From positions 2,294,001-2,358,000 of the forward strand of contig NZ_CP053835.1 in NCBI RefSeq assembly GCF_013201725.1: a stretch of DNA of 64,000 nt, given 5' to 3'. Each line of letters starts with the position of its first letter. The first letter of the stretch is position 1. Positions 1 through 7,964 of this stretch are shown here, piece after piece. This DNA comes from Arcobacter defluvii. GTDB lineage: Bacteria; Campylobacterota; Campylobacteria; Campylobacterales; Arcobacteraceae. Below the pieces are notes generated by a model, which ran no database searches, was not told where the DNA came from, and was given only the letters and a program-made list of their open reading frames with translations. The translations under genes were made by a program, and so were the position numbers.

Positions 1-156
1 ATCAAAAGAGAGTTTTTTCAAACTTATTTGTTCTTTTAAATAATTTGAAGATTTTTCTAAAAACTCTTTTGTCTCTAAAATTGAATCTTTTTGATTAGTT
101 GCACCATATAAATAAAGAGAAAAAATTAGAAAAAAGAAAAAAAACTTTTTTATCAC
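1..156 (-). CDS. Exported protein, N-terminal part only (runs off the window)
   Basis: The frame starts at a GTG (154-156) and stays open to base 1, giving 52 codons of an incomplete protein. It begins MIKK followed by a Phe/Leu-rich hydrophobic stretch and a YGA-like site, which reads as a signal peptide or N-terminal anchor. A Lys/Glu-rich, probably helical segment follows. The GTG overlaps the stop codon of the upstream lipoprotein gene in a GTGA arrangement, so the two are probably translationally coupled. The function cannot be told from this fragment. Confidence 0.6.
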   Translation of the reverse strand, partial: MIKKFFFFFLIFSLYLYGATNQKDSILETKEFLEKSSNYLKEQISLKKLSFD

Positions 157-317
157 TCTGTCGCCTCATGAATTGATTCTTTTACAGAATGATAAACATC
201 ACTTGAAGTATCTTTAGTTGCTTCCCAAGCTCTATTACTATCCTGTTTTATCCCAGTCCAAGTTGCACAACCTTGAAAAACAACTATAAGAATTGTTAAT
301 AATATAAATTTTATCAT
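153..317 (-). CDS. Small lipoprotein, 54 aa
   Basis: The protein has 54 residues. MIKF is followed by a hydrophobic run ending in the lipobox FQGCA, so the mature protein should start at Cys17 as a lipid-anchored peptide of about 38 residues. The mature part is polar and contains two Trp and many Ser/Thr/Lys/Glu. A good Shine-Dalgarno (AGGAGAG) lies 8 bases before the ATG. The stop overlaps the GTG of the next gene by 4 bases. Size and design recall small entericidin-like envelope lipoproteins, but I do not recognise the family. Confidence 0.7.
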   Translation of the reverse strand: MIKFILLTILIVVFQGCATWTGIKQDSNRAWEATKDTSSDVYHSVKESIHEATE

Positions 318-419
318 TACTTAACTCTCCTAAAAAATAAAATCATATTCATAGTTATACCATTTTTTAATATTAAAGAAAATTAAGAATTTTAGGCATT
401 TCATTAATTAGTTTTTAGA

Positions 420-425
420 TACAAT
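420..425 (+). promoter_or_regulatory. Putative -10 element of the transsulfuration gene pair
   Basis: TACAAT lies 24 bases before the ATG at 449 and follows a T-rich stretch, as is usual for sigma-70 promoters in this phylum. A 5' end near 432 would leave a short leader with the TAGGATT Shine-Dalgarno. No clear -35 is visible. Confidence 0.4.
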
Positions 426-448
426 TGCCAAAAAAATTTAGGATTATT

Positions 449-1600
449 ATGACTGAACAAATAGAAACATCTTTATGCCATATTTCTTCTTTTGCTCCTT
501 TTGATGATATAAGTGGTGCTTCACATTTCCCAATCTATAACACTGGAACATTTGATTTAAAAAAACAAAAAGGTGATAAAATTTATGATTATACAAGAAG
601 TGATAATCCAACAAGAGAAGTTTTAGAAAACTTATTTACTCATGTTGAAGGTGGAGCTGGATGCGTTTGCACACATACAGGGATTGCTTGTGTTTCACTT
701 CTTTTTGAGACAGTTTTAAAAGCAAATTCTCAAATTTTAGTTGAGGCTGATTGTTATGGTGGAACTTTCAGACTTCTTAAAATTTTTAAAGAAAAATACA
801 ATATTCAAGTACATTTTGCAAATTTTTGCGATGTTGATATGATTGAACATATTTTAAAAACTCATGATATTGATTTAGTTTTATGTGAAAGTCCTACAAA
901 TCCAGGATTGAAAATCATTGATTTAGAAAAAATAGCTCAACTATCTCATAAATATAATGCTTTATTTGCGGTTGATAATTCTCTTGCAACTTTTATAAGT
1001 CAAAGACCTTTAGAGTTTGGAGCTGATTTTTCACTTTTTTCAACTACAAAATATATAAGTGGTCACGGTAGCGTTGTTGCTGGAGCGATTGTTGCAAAAA
1101 CAAAAGAGTTAAGCCAACAAATTCATTATTATGCAAATGCCCATGGAAGAAGTCAAAATCCTATGGATGTATTTTTAATAACTCTTGGTATTCCAACTTT
1201 AAAAATAAGAATGAGAGAACATCAAGAAAACTCTATAATCATTGCAAAATTTTTAGAAAAACAAGATTATATAGTAAAAGTTACACACCCTGCACTTCCA
1301 AGCCATCCTCAATATGAACTTGCACGTAAACAAATGCAGTTTATTCCTGGAGTTTTTTGTGTAGATTTTTCAAGTGCTGAATTAGCTGAAAAATTCATAG
1401 AAAATACGAAAATTTTCGGTGAAAAATGTTCATTTGGAAGTCCAGATAGTAGAGTTGAAATTCCTGCAAAAATTTCACACGCAAGTTTTTCAAAAGAAGA
1501 ATTAAAAGCTATTGGAATAAGTGATAGCACAGTTAGATTTTCTATTGGTTTAGAAAATGTTGAAGATTTAATAAAAGATATAGAACAAGCAGTAAAATAA
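449..1600 (+). CDS. Cys/Met metabolism PLP-dependent enzyme (cystathionine gamma-synthase/lyase family)
   Basis: A 383-residue fold-type I PLP enzyme of the transsulfuration family. Landmarks are PIYNTGTF near residue 28, YDYTRSDNPTR at 46-56, the phosphate-binding Gly-rich segment, ESPTNPGL near 147, and the Schiff-base lysine in FSTTKYISGHGS (Lys201). These fit cystathionine gamma-synthase, gamma-lyase or O-acetylhomoserine sulfhydrylase, which cannot be separated by eye. I place the start at ATG 449, because it has the Shine-Dalgarno AGGATT; the frame is also open from a TTG at 425 without one. One base separates the stop from the next, related gene, so the two form an operon for Met/Cys interconversion. 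Confidence 0.85.
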   Translation: MTEQIETSLCHISSFAPFDDISGASHFPIYNTGTFDLKKQKGDKIYDYTRSDNPTREVLENLFTHVEGGAGCVCTHTGIACVSLLFETVLKANSQILVEADCYGGTFRLLKIFKEKYNIQVHFANFCDVDMIEHILKTHDIDLVLCESPTNPGLKIIDLEKIAQLSHKYNALFAVDNSLATFISQRPLEFGADFSLFSTTKYISGHGSVVAGAIVAKTKELSQQIHYYANAHGRSQNPMDVFLITLGIPTLKIRMREHQENSIIIAKFLEKQDYIVKVTHPALPSHPQYELARKQMQFIPGVFCVDFSSAELAEKFIENTKIFGEKCSFGSPDSRVEIPAKISHASFSKEELKAIGISDSTVRFSIGLENVEDLIKDIEQAVK

Positions 1601-1601
1601 A

Positions 1602-3098
1602 ATGAATAACAAAACTTTCAATCACATCCCTTGTGGGCAAACTTTACCTTTAAACAATATTCATGCAGTTTCTGTGAGTATGCCAAGTTTACAAGATGTG
1701 ATTGATTACGAAGAACAAACACCTGAGATTTTAGAAAAAATTACAACAGCATATCCAAGATTTATTATTCATCCTTATTTAAAACTTTTAGCAAATTATT
1801 TAAAAGAAAAATATGAAGTTTGTGATAATTATGAAATAATTCTTTTAAGTTCTCAAAAGGCTGTAAAAGCTGTGAGTTGCAGATATTTTATACATAATAA
1901 ATTTGAGTTTGATGAACCTTTTGGAGTTATAAAAGTTTTAAAAGGACGACAATATCAAAAGGTTTTAAAATTTATTCAACATCTTGGATACAACTTATCT
2001 TCAAGATTAGCACAAGATTATTTATATAAAGTTGGAAGAATCCCAAAACTCCACGATGAAGAACTTGAAAACGAATCAAAAGCAAAAGAGATTTTAATTT
2101 CAACATTAGCAAAAGCATATAAACAACCTTCACAAAATGTCTGTTTAAATCCATCTGGAATGAATGCAATGTATTGTGTTTTAAAAGGAATCAAAAATAT
2201 TCAAGCAAGAAATGGAAGAACAGTTTTAGTACAACTTGGTTGGCTTTATCTTGATACTATGAATATAGTAAATCACTATTTTGAAGAGAGTAAAATCTTT
2301 TATGATGTTACAAAATTAGATTTACTTGAAGAGTTTTTGAAAAAAGATGGATTAAAAGTTTCAGCAATAATAACAGAAATTCCTACAAATCCACTCGTAC
2401 AAACAGTGGATTTAGAAAGACTAAAAAATCTTTGCAATACATACAATATTCCTTTGGTTATTGATTCAACTTTTGCAACTCCATATAATCTTGATTTAAA
2501 CTCTTATGCTGATATTTATGTGGAATCTTTAACAAAGTTTGCATGTGGAAATGCAGATGTTTTAATGGGTGCAATTATCTTAAATCAAAATTCAAAAATT
2601 TCACATATCTCTTATGAGTTTTTCAAACATGCAGATGAACCATACATAAAAGATATTCAAAGAATGGCTTATCAAATAAAAGATTATGAAAAAAGAGTAA
2701 AAAAAATATCTTCAAATACAAAAAAACTTGTAAATTATTTACAAAAAGCTTCTTTTATAGATGAAGTTTTTTACTGTTTAAGTCCTGATTTTAGAGAAAA
2801 TTATGAAAAACTAATGATAGATGAAAATTCACTTTGTGGGATTGTTTCTGTAACTTTTAAAAAAGATTTTAGAACTGTTTATGATAAGCTAAATTTTGCA
2901 AAAGGGCCAAGTTTAGGAACTGAATTTACACTTCTGATGCCTTATACTTATCTTGCTCATTATGATTTGATAGTTTCACAAAAAGGACAAAAACTTTTAA
3001 AACAAATTGGATTGCCAACTAATCTTTTAAGAATCTCTGTTGGAACTGAAAATATAGAAGATATTATAAATGAATTTGAAAAGATAAATGAAATCTAA
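1602..3098 (+). CDS. Long transsulfuration PLP enzyme resembling fungal-type cystathionine gamma-synthase
   Basis: A 498-residue enzyme, about 110 residues longer than the usual cystathionine gamma-synthase. The first 60 residues carry HAVSVSMPSLQDVIDYEE and YPRFIIHPYL. I recall this signature from fungal STR2/Met-7-type synthases (HAVSVSLP, YEEG, YPRFFIH) rather than from E. coli MetB. The middle region (about 60-175) has no obvious motif. The C-terminal PLP domain has ITEIPTNPL near 258, IDSTFATP near 288 and the lysine in ESLTKFACGNADV (Lys312). The gene directly follows another family member, so the pair may do sequential or opposite steps at cystathionine or homoserine esters. The substrate is not known. 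Confidence 0.8.
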   Translation: MNNKTFNHIPCGQTLPLNNIHAVSVSMPSLQDVIDYEEQTPEILEKITTAYPRFIIHPYLKLLANYLKEKYEVCDNYEIILLSSQKAVKAVSCRYFIHNKFEFDEPFGVIKVLKGRQYQKVLKFIQHLGYNLSSRLAQDYLYKVGRIPKLHDEELENESKAKEILISTLAKAYKQPSQNVCLNPSGMNAMYCVLKGIKNIQARNGRTVLVQLGWLYLDTMNIVNHYFEESKIFYDVTKLDLLEEFLKKDGLKVSAIITEIPTNPLVQTVDLERLKNLCNTYNIPLVIDSTFATPYNLDLNSYADIYVESLTKFACGNADVLMGAIILNQNSKISHISYEFFKHADEPYIKDIQRMAYQIKDYEKRVKKISSNTKKLVNYLQKASFIDEVFYCLSPDFRENYEKLMIDENSLCGIVSVTFKKDFRTVYDKLNFAKGPSLGTEFTLLMPYTYLAHYDLIVSQKGQKLLKQIGLPTNLLRISVGTENIEDIINEFEKINEI

Positions 3099-3110
3099 TT
3101 TCTTTATCTT

Positions 3111-3776
3111 TTAAAAAACTAGCTTATACCCTATTCCATACTCTGTTAAAAGATATTTTGGATTTGTTCCATTATCTCCAAGTTTTATTCTAATATTTTT
3201 AATATGATAATCCAAACTTCTATCACTTTGGATAATTGAAGATAAAAAATCCAATAATTTTTCCCTATGTACAGTTTGATTTTTATGTTTAATTAAAAAA
3301 GACAAAATTTCAAACTCAGTTTTTGTCAATTTTAAAGCTTCTTCATTAAATAAAATTACATTATCATTTATCTCAAATAATGCTTTTTTACTTGTATTTG
3401 ATACAAAATTGGAACTATTTCTTAGTTGAACCCAAATTCTTGCTTCCAACTCTTCTGGATCGATTGGCTTAACCATATAATCACTTGCACCTAATTTAAA
3501 AGCTTGAAGTTTTGTATTTTTATCTGAATATGCACTTAATACTAAAATAGGAATATTTATTTTGTTTTTATTTACAAATTTTAATACTTCAAAGCCATTA
3601 AAATCAGGTAAATTTATATCTAATAAAACAATAGAGTATTTATTAAAACTTATATTTGAAACAGCATCTGTAACTGTATTTACAATATCAACATTAAAAT
3701 CATACTCTTGTAAAAAATCGCTGATTAATAAAGCACTATTATCATCATCTTCTACTAATAAAATTTTATATTCCAA
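3111..3776 (-). CDS. OmpR-type response regulator
   Basis: A 221-residue protein. The N-terminal receiver has the acidic pocket VEDDD (9-12), the phospho-acceptor Asp53 in LLDINLPDFNG, a Ser/Ala switch region and Lys in VKPID. The C-terminal winged helix (about 125-221) has the LTKTEFEIL and DYHIKNIRIKLG elements of OmpR/PhoB DNA-binding domains. No kinase gene lies next to it. It is divergent from a chemoreceptor gene with about 135 bases between the starts, so it may regulate that promoter or pair with the sensor kinase encoded at 7965-10814. Both partners are guesses. Confidence 0.85.
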   Translation of the reverse strand: MEYKILLVEDDDNSALLISDFLQEYDFNVDIVNTVTDAVSNISFNKYSIVLLDINLPDFNGFEVLKFVNKNKINIPILVLSAYSDKNTKLQAFKLGASDYMVKPIDPEELEARIWVQLRNSSNFVSNTSKKALFEINDNVILFNEEALKLTKTEFEILSFLIKHKNQTVHREKLLDFLSSIIQSDRSLDYHIKNIRIKLGDNGTNPKYLLTEYGIGYKLVF

Positions 3777-3911
3777 ATTATTTCCCTATACTCTGATTCC
3801 TCAGATTTTACTATTAGTTGACTTAGATTTTAATACTACAATTTCAATATAGGTTAAGAATTACAATATTTACATAATGTGATACTTAAAATTTCAAATA
3901 AAGGATTCAAA

Positions 3912-5867
3912 ATGTTAAAAAGAATTAATACCAAAAAAAAGTTATTAATCTTTCCAGCCGTGTTTATTTTGATTATGCTAATTTCAGGTATTGCATATAA
4001 TTACTTTAGTAATTTAGAAAATTCTAGAAGTAAAATTTCTTTAGAAACAGAAGAATTTATCCAACAATTACTAAAAGGAAGAATATCAGTATATCAATTT
4101 TTAAGAAATCCAAATATTGAAAATGCACAAAAAGTTAGAGAAAACTTCAAAACTTTAGATGATAATGTATCAAATCTAAAAGAACAAGTTACAATGGAAC
4201 AAAATAAAGTTTTATGCGATGAAATAGTTACTTATTCAAAAGGATATATTACTAATTTTGATCTATTTTCAACTAAATTAATAGATGATTTTACAAATAA
4301 TAAACCTGAATCACAAGAAGTTAAAGACATCATAAAAAAAATGGTTGATGTTGGAATTATGTTAGAAAATAAAATTAACGAAATAAATAAAAGTGCTTTA
4401 GAACTAAAAGAAGAAGCAAAATCTTTATTTAATACTATTTTAACTTCAATTGTTATTTGTTCCATTATTTTCTTTATTCTAATTTCACTATTCATATCTA
4501 AAATGATTATTAAATCTTTAGACAACTTCAAAATAGGATTAATATCGTTTTTTTCATATCTAAATAGAAGCTCAAAAGATATTTCATTATTAGATGATTC
4601 TTCAAAAGATGAATTTGGGGAAATGGCTAAATTTGTTAATGATAATATTAAACAAATTGAAAAAACTATTAATCAAGATACAGCTCTAATAGAAGATGCT
4701 AAAGTTGTAATGACTAGAGTTAATAATGGTTGGTATGGTCAGTTTATAGAAAAATCAACTTCAAATGCCTCTTTAGAAGAGTTTAGAGATAATGTAAATA
4801 AAATGATTGAAAGTACTAGAAAAAGATTTGAAGAAGTAGATGAAATCTTAGAAGAGTACTCAAAACTTGATTATAGAAAAGCTTTAAAAATGCATCCAAA
4901 TGATGAAAAAGGTGGAGTGTTTGAAAGATTAGTAGTAGGAATTAATACCCTACAAGATTCAATTACACAAATGTTAATAGATAATAAAACAAATGGATTA
5001 ACATTAGATGCAAGTTCAGATATATTACTTATAAATGTAGATAAATTAAATCTAAGTTCAAATGAAGCAGCAGCATCTTTAGAAGAGACAGCAGCAGCAA
5101 TAGAAGAGATAACAAGTAATGTAAGAAATAATACAGAGAATATTGCAAAAATGGCAATGCTTTCAAATCAAGTAACAAAATCAGCAAATGATGGAGAGAA
5201 ACTTGCAAATCAAACAACTCAGTCAATGGATGAAATAAATAATCAAGTAAACTTGATAAATGAAGCAATAACTGTAATTGATCAAATAGCATTCCAAACA
5301 AATATACTTTCACTTAATGCAGCAGTAGAAGCAGCAACAGCAGGAGAAGCAGGAAAAGGATTTGCAGTTGTAGCAGCAGAAGTGAGAAACCTAGCATCAA
5401 GATCGGCAGAAGCTGCAAAAGAGATAAAAGCAATAGTAGAAAATGCAACAAGTAAAGCAGATCAAGGGAAACAAATAGCAGGACATATGATAGATGGATA
5501 TAAACAATTAAATGAAAATATCCAACATACAATAAACTTGATTTCAGATATACAAAATGCCTCAAAAGAGCAATTGTTAGGAATAGAGCAAATAAATGAT
5601 GCAGTAACCCAGTTAGACCAACAAACACAACAAAATGCGATGGTGGCAAGTCAAACACATGATGTAGCAGTAATAACAGACCAAATAGCGAAATTAGTTG
5701 TAAGTAATGCAAATGAAAAAGAGTTTAATGGTAAAAATGAGGTTAAAGCTAGAGATATGAAAAAAGAGCAAAAAGCTCCTTTTCAAATTCAAAAAAAAGA
5801 TGCAAAACAAAAAAAACAAACTGTTGTTGAAGAGATAAAAAAAGCTGATGAGTGGGAAAGTTTTTAA
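3912..5867 (+). CDS. Methyl-accepting chemotaxis protein with C-terminal CheR-type pentapeptide
   Basis: A 651-residue transmembrane chemoreceptor. It has a first membrane helix at about 12-34, a helical periplasmic domain of about 140 residues, a second membrane helix at about 178-205, HAMP-like linker helices, and a C-terminal signalling hairpin with [20 protein letters not shown]. After the adaptation helices comes a Lys/Gln-rich flexible tail ending in DEWESF; xWxxF at the C-terminus is the CheR/CheB-tethering pentapeptide in enterobacterial receptors. I use the ATG at 3912 (Shine-Dalgarno AAAGGATT) rather than an in-frame GTG at 3879. The ligand is unknown. Codon usage in the signalling half is strongly GCA/ATA biased compared with the first half. 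Confidence 0.88.
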   Translation: MLKRINTKKKLLIFPAVFILIMLISGIAYNYFSNLENSRSKISLETEEFIQQLLKGRISVYQFLRNPNIENAQKVRENFKTLDDNVSNLKEQVTMEQNKVLCDEIVTYSKGYITNFDLFSTKLIDDFTNNKPESQEVKDIIKKMVDVGIMLENKINEINKSALELKEEAKSLFNTILTSIVICSIIFFILISLFISKMIIKSLDNFKIGLISFFSYLNRSSKDISLLDDSSKDEFGEMAKFVNDNIKQIEKTINQDTALIEDAKVVMTRVNNGWYGQFIEKSTSNASLEEFRDNVNKMIESTRKRFEEVDEILEEYSKLDYRKALKMHPNDEKGGVFERLVVGINTLQDSITQMLIDNKTNGLTLDASSDILLINVDKLNLSSNEAAASLEETAAAIEEITSNVRNNTENIAKMAMLSNQVTKSANDGEKLANQTTQSMDEINNQVNLINEAITVIDQIAFQTNILSLNAAVEAATAGEAGKGFAVVAAEVRNLASRSAEAAKEIKAIVENATSKADQGKQIAGHMIDGYKQLNENIQHTINLISDIQNASKEQLLGIEQINDAVTQLDQQTQQNAMVASQTHDVAVITDQIAKLVVSNANEKEFNGKNEVKARDMKKEQKAPFQIQKKDAKQKKQTVVEEIKKADEWESF

Positions 5868-5908
5868 CTTTCTTAATAAAATATTATTAAATTAAAAAAG
5901 GTCATAGT

Positions 5909-7945
5909 ATGTTTAATGAGATGGAAACAATTGTAGAAAGTACAGGTGCTTTAATTTATATTATTGATTTATCAAACTATGAAATAATTTATGCTAATAA
6001 AAAATGTAAAGAAGAGTTTGGAGAAATTGTGGGTAAAACTTGTTTTAAGGTTTTACAAAAAGATTTTAAAAGTCCATGTATTTTTTGTCCTTTACAGAAA
6101 CAAAAAATAAATTTAATAGATATTCCTATTGGAACAACTTACGAATGGGAAAATGAAAACTCTATAAACCATCATTATTATTTGTTTACAGATAAGATAA
6201 TAGAATGGTTAGATGGAAGAAAAGTTAAAGTACAAATAGGTATTGATATAACAAAACAAAAAAAATTAGAAAAACAAATTTTACAAGAAAAAGATGATTT
6301 TATAAAATCATTTAAAACTATAATTGATTCTACAATAGAAGGAATTATTGTTTATGATGAAAATAAAAAATGTATTGATGTAAATGCAGTTGCACCTAAA
6401 TTATTAGGATATGAAAGAAATGAAATGATAGGAAAAGATGCCCTTGATTTCATAGCTTCTGAATCTTTTAATTTTGTAAAAGAAGTTATAAATAATGACA
6501 ATCAAGAACCTTATGAAGCTAAGATGATTAGAAAAGATGGTTCAATTTTTCCAGTAATTTTAAGAGGAAAAGATTTAACTCTTTTAGATAAAAAAATCAG
6601 AATTTCTGCTGTTGTTGATATAAGTGATTTAAAGAAAAAAGAGAAAGAGATCTCTCAATTAGCTTATTATGACAGTTTAACTGGTATTCCTAATAGATTA
6701 TTACTAAGAGAATTATTAATCCAAATGATAAAAGAGATAAAAAGAGTAAACTCTTGTGGAGCGCTTTTATTTATAGATTTAGACCATTTTAAAATCATAA
6801 ACGATACGAAAGGGCATAATATTGGAGATATTGTTTTAATAGAAACAACAAACAGAATAAAAAATATTTTAAGAGAAAATGATATTGTAGCTAGATTAGG
6901 AGGAGATGAATTTATTGTTGCTATGAAATTTTCTAATAATAATGAAAATTTAGTAATGAACTACATAAATGATATTTCAAATAAACTTCTTCAAGAGATA
7001 AGAAAACCATATATCATTCAGAATTTTGATTTTAGATTATCTGCTAGTATTGGTATAGTTCTATTCAAAAACGATTCTTATAGTATAGATGAATTGATGA
7101 AATTCGCTGATACAGCTATGTATAATTCAAAAGAAAAAGGAAGAGATAGATTTAGCTATTTTAATCCTAAATTACAACAAGTAATAGAACAAAAAGCCGA
7201 TTTAACTCAAAAATTAAGAGATGCAATAGAAAATAAAGAGATGGTAATACATTATCAACCTCAAATTTTATATGAGAATAATCAGCATAAAATAGTTAGT
7301 GTTGAAGCTTTAGTTAGATGGAAAGATAAAGAAAAAGGCTTGCTTTTTCCTAAAAAATTTATTTCACTTGCTGATGAAACAAATTTAATTGTACCATTAG
7401 GCAAATTAGTTTTTGAAAAAGTTTTAATCCAATTAAAACAATGGAAAGAAGATTCTATAAAAAAAGATTGGAAAGTTTCGATAAATATAAGTTATAAACA
7501 ATTTCAAGAAAAGTTTTTTTATGATTTTTTGAAATCTCAAATAGAAAAATATGAAATTGAACCAAATAAAATAAAGTTAGAATTAACAGAAAATTTATTA
7601 ATAAAAAATACCCAAGAAACTTTAGATAAAATAAAAGAATTAAATGATTTAGGAATCAACTTATCAATTGATGATTTTGGAACAGGTTATTCATCTCTAG
7701 CCTATTTAAAACAATTATCAATCAATGAATTAAAGATTGATAAATCTTTTATAAAAGAGTTATCAAATAGTTTAAATGATTCAATTATTGTTGAAACTAT
7801 ATTGTCAATAGGTAATAAATTTAATTTAAATGTAATTGCGCAAGGTGTAGAGACACAAGAGCAATATGAAAAATTAATATCTATGGGATGTAAACATTTT
7901 CAAGGTTTTTTATTTAAAGAACCAGTTAGTGCGGATCTCTTATAA
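5909..7945 (+). CDS. PAS-PAS-GGDEF-EAL cyclic-di-GMP turnover protein
   Basis: A 678-residue soluble protein with no membrane helices. The first PAS domain (about 5-115) carries a Cys cluster (TCFKVLQ and CIFCPLQ) common in this PAS subfamily. A second PAS follows (about 130-245), then GGDEF (about 245-415) with an intact GGDEF motif near residue 331, then EAL (about 425-678) with VEALVRW near 463, LELTEN, and IDDFGTGYSSL. Both catalytic domains look complete, so it could make or degrade c-di-GMP. The Shine-Dalgarno is AAAGGT. It sits 41 bases after the chemoreceptor and 19 bases before the large kinase, which suggests one signalling operon. Confidence 0.9.
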   Translation: MFNEMETIVESTGALIYIIDLSNYEIIYANKKCKEEFGEIVGKTCFKVLQKDFKSPCIFCPLQKQKINLIDIPIGTTYEWENENSINHHYYLFTDKIIEWLDGRKVKVQIGIDITKQKKLEKQILQEKDDFIKSFKTIIDSTIEGIIVYDENKKCIDVNAVAPKLLGYERNEMIGKDALDFIASESFNFVKEVINNDNQEPYEAKMIRKDGSIFPVILRGKDLTLLDKKIRISAVVDISDLKKKEKEISQLAYYDSLTGIPNRLLLRELLIQMIKEIKRVNSCGALLFIDLDHFKIINDTKGHNIGDIVLIETTNRIKNILRENDIVARLGGDEFIVAMKFSNNNENLVMNYINDISNKLLQEIRKPYIIQNFDFRLSASIGIVLFKNDSYSIDELMKFADTAMYNSKEKGRDRFSYFNPKLQQVIEQKADLTQKLRDAIENKEMVIHYQPQILYENNQHKIVSVEALVRWKDKEKGLLFPKKFISLADETNLIVPLGKLVFEKVLIQLKQWKEDSIKKDWKVSINISYKQFQEKFFYDFLKSQIEKYEIEPNKIKLELTENLLIKNTQETLDKIKELNDLGINLSIDDFGTGYSSLAYLKQLSINELKIDKSFIKELSNSLNDSIIVETILSIGNKFNLNVIAQGVETQEQYEKLISMGCKHFQGFLFKEPVSADLL

Positions 7946-7964
7946 AATAATTTAAAGGAATATC

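Noticed and set aside
5029-5712. Leu-rich open frames on the minus strand inside the chemoreceptor
   Set aside because: They are antisense to a conserved MCP signalling domain, have no Shine-Dalgarno, and their composition follows from GCA/AAA-rich codons on the other strand.
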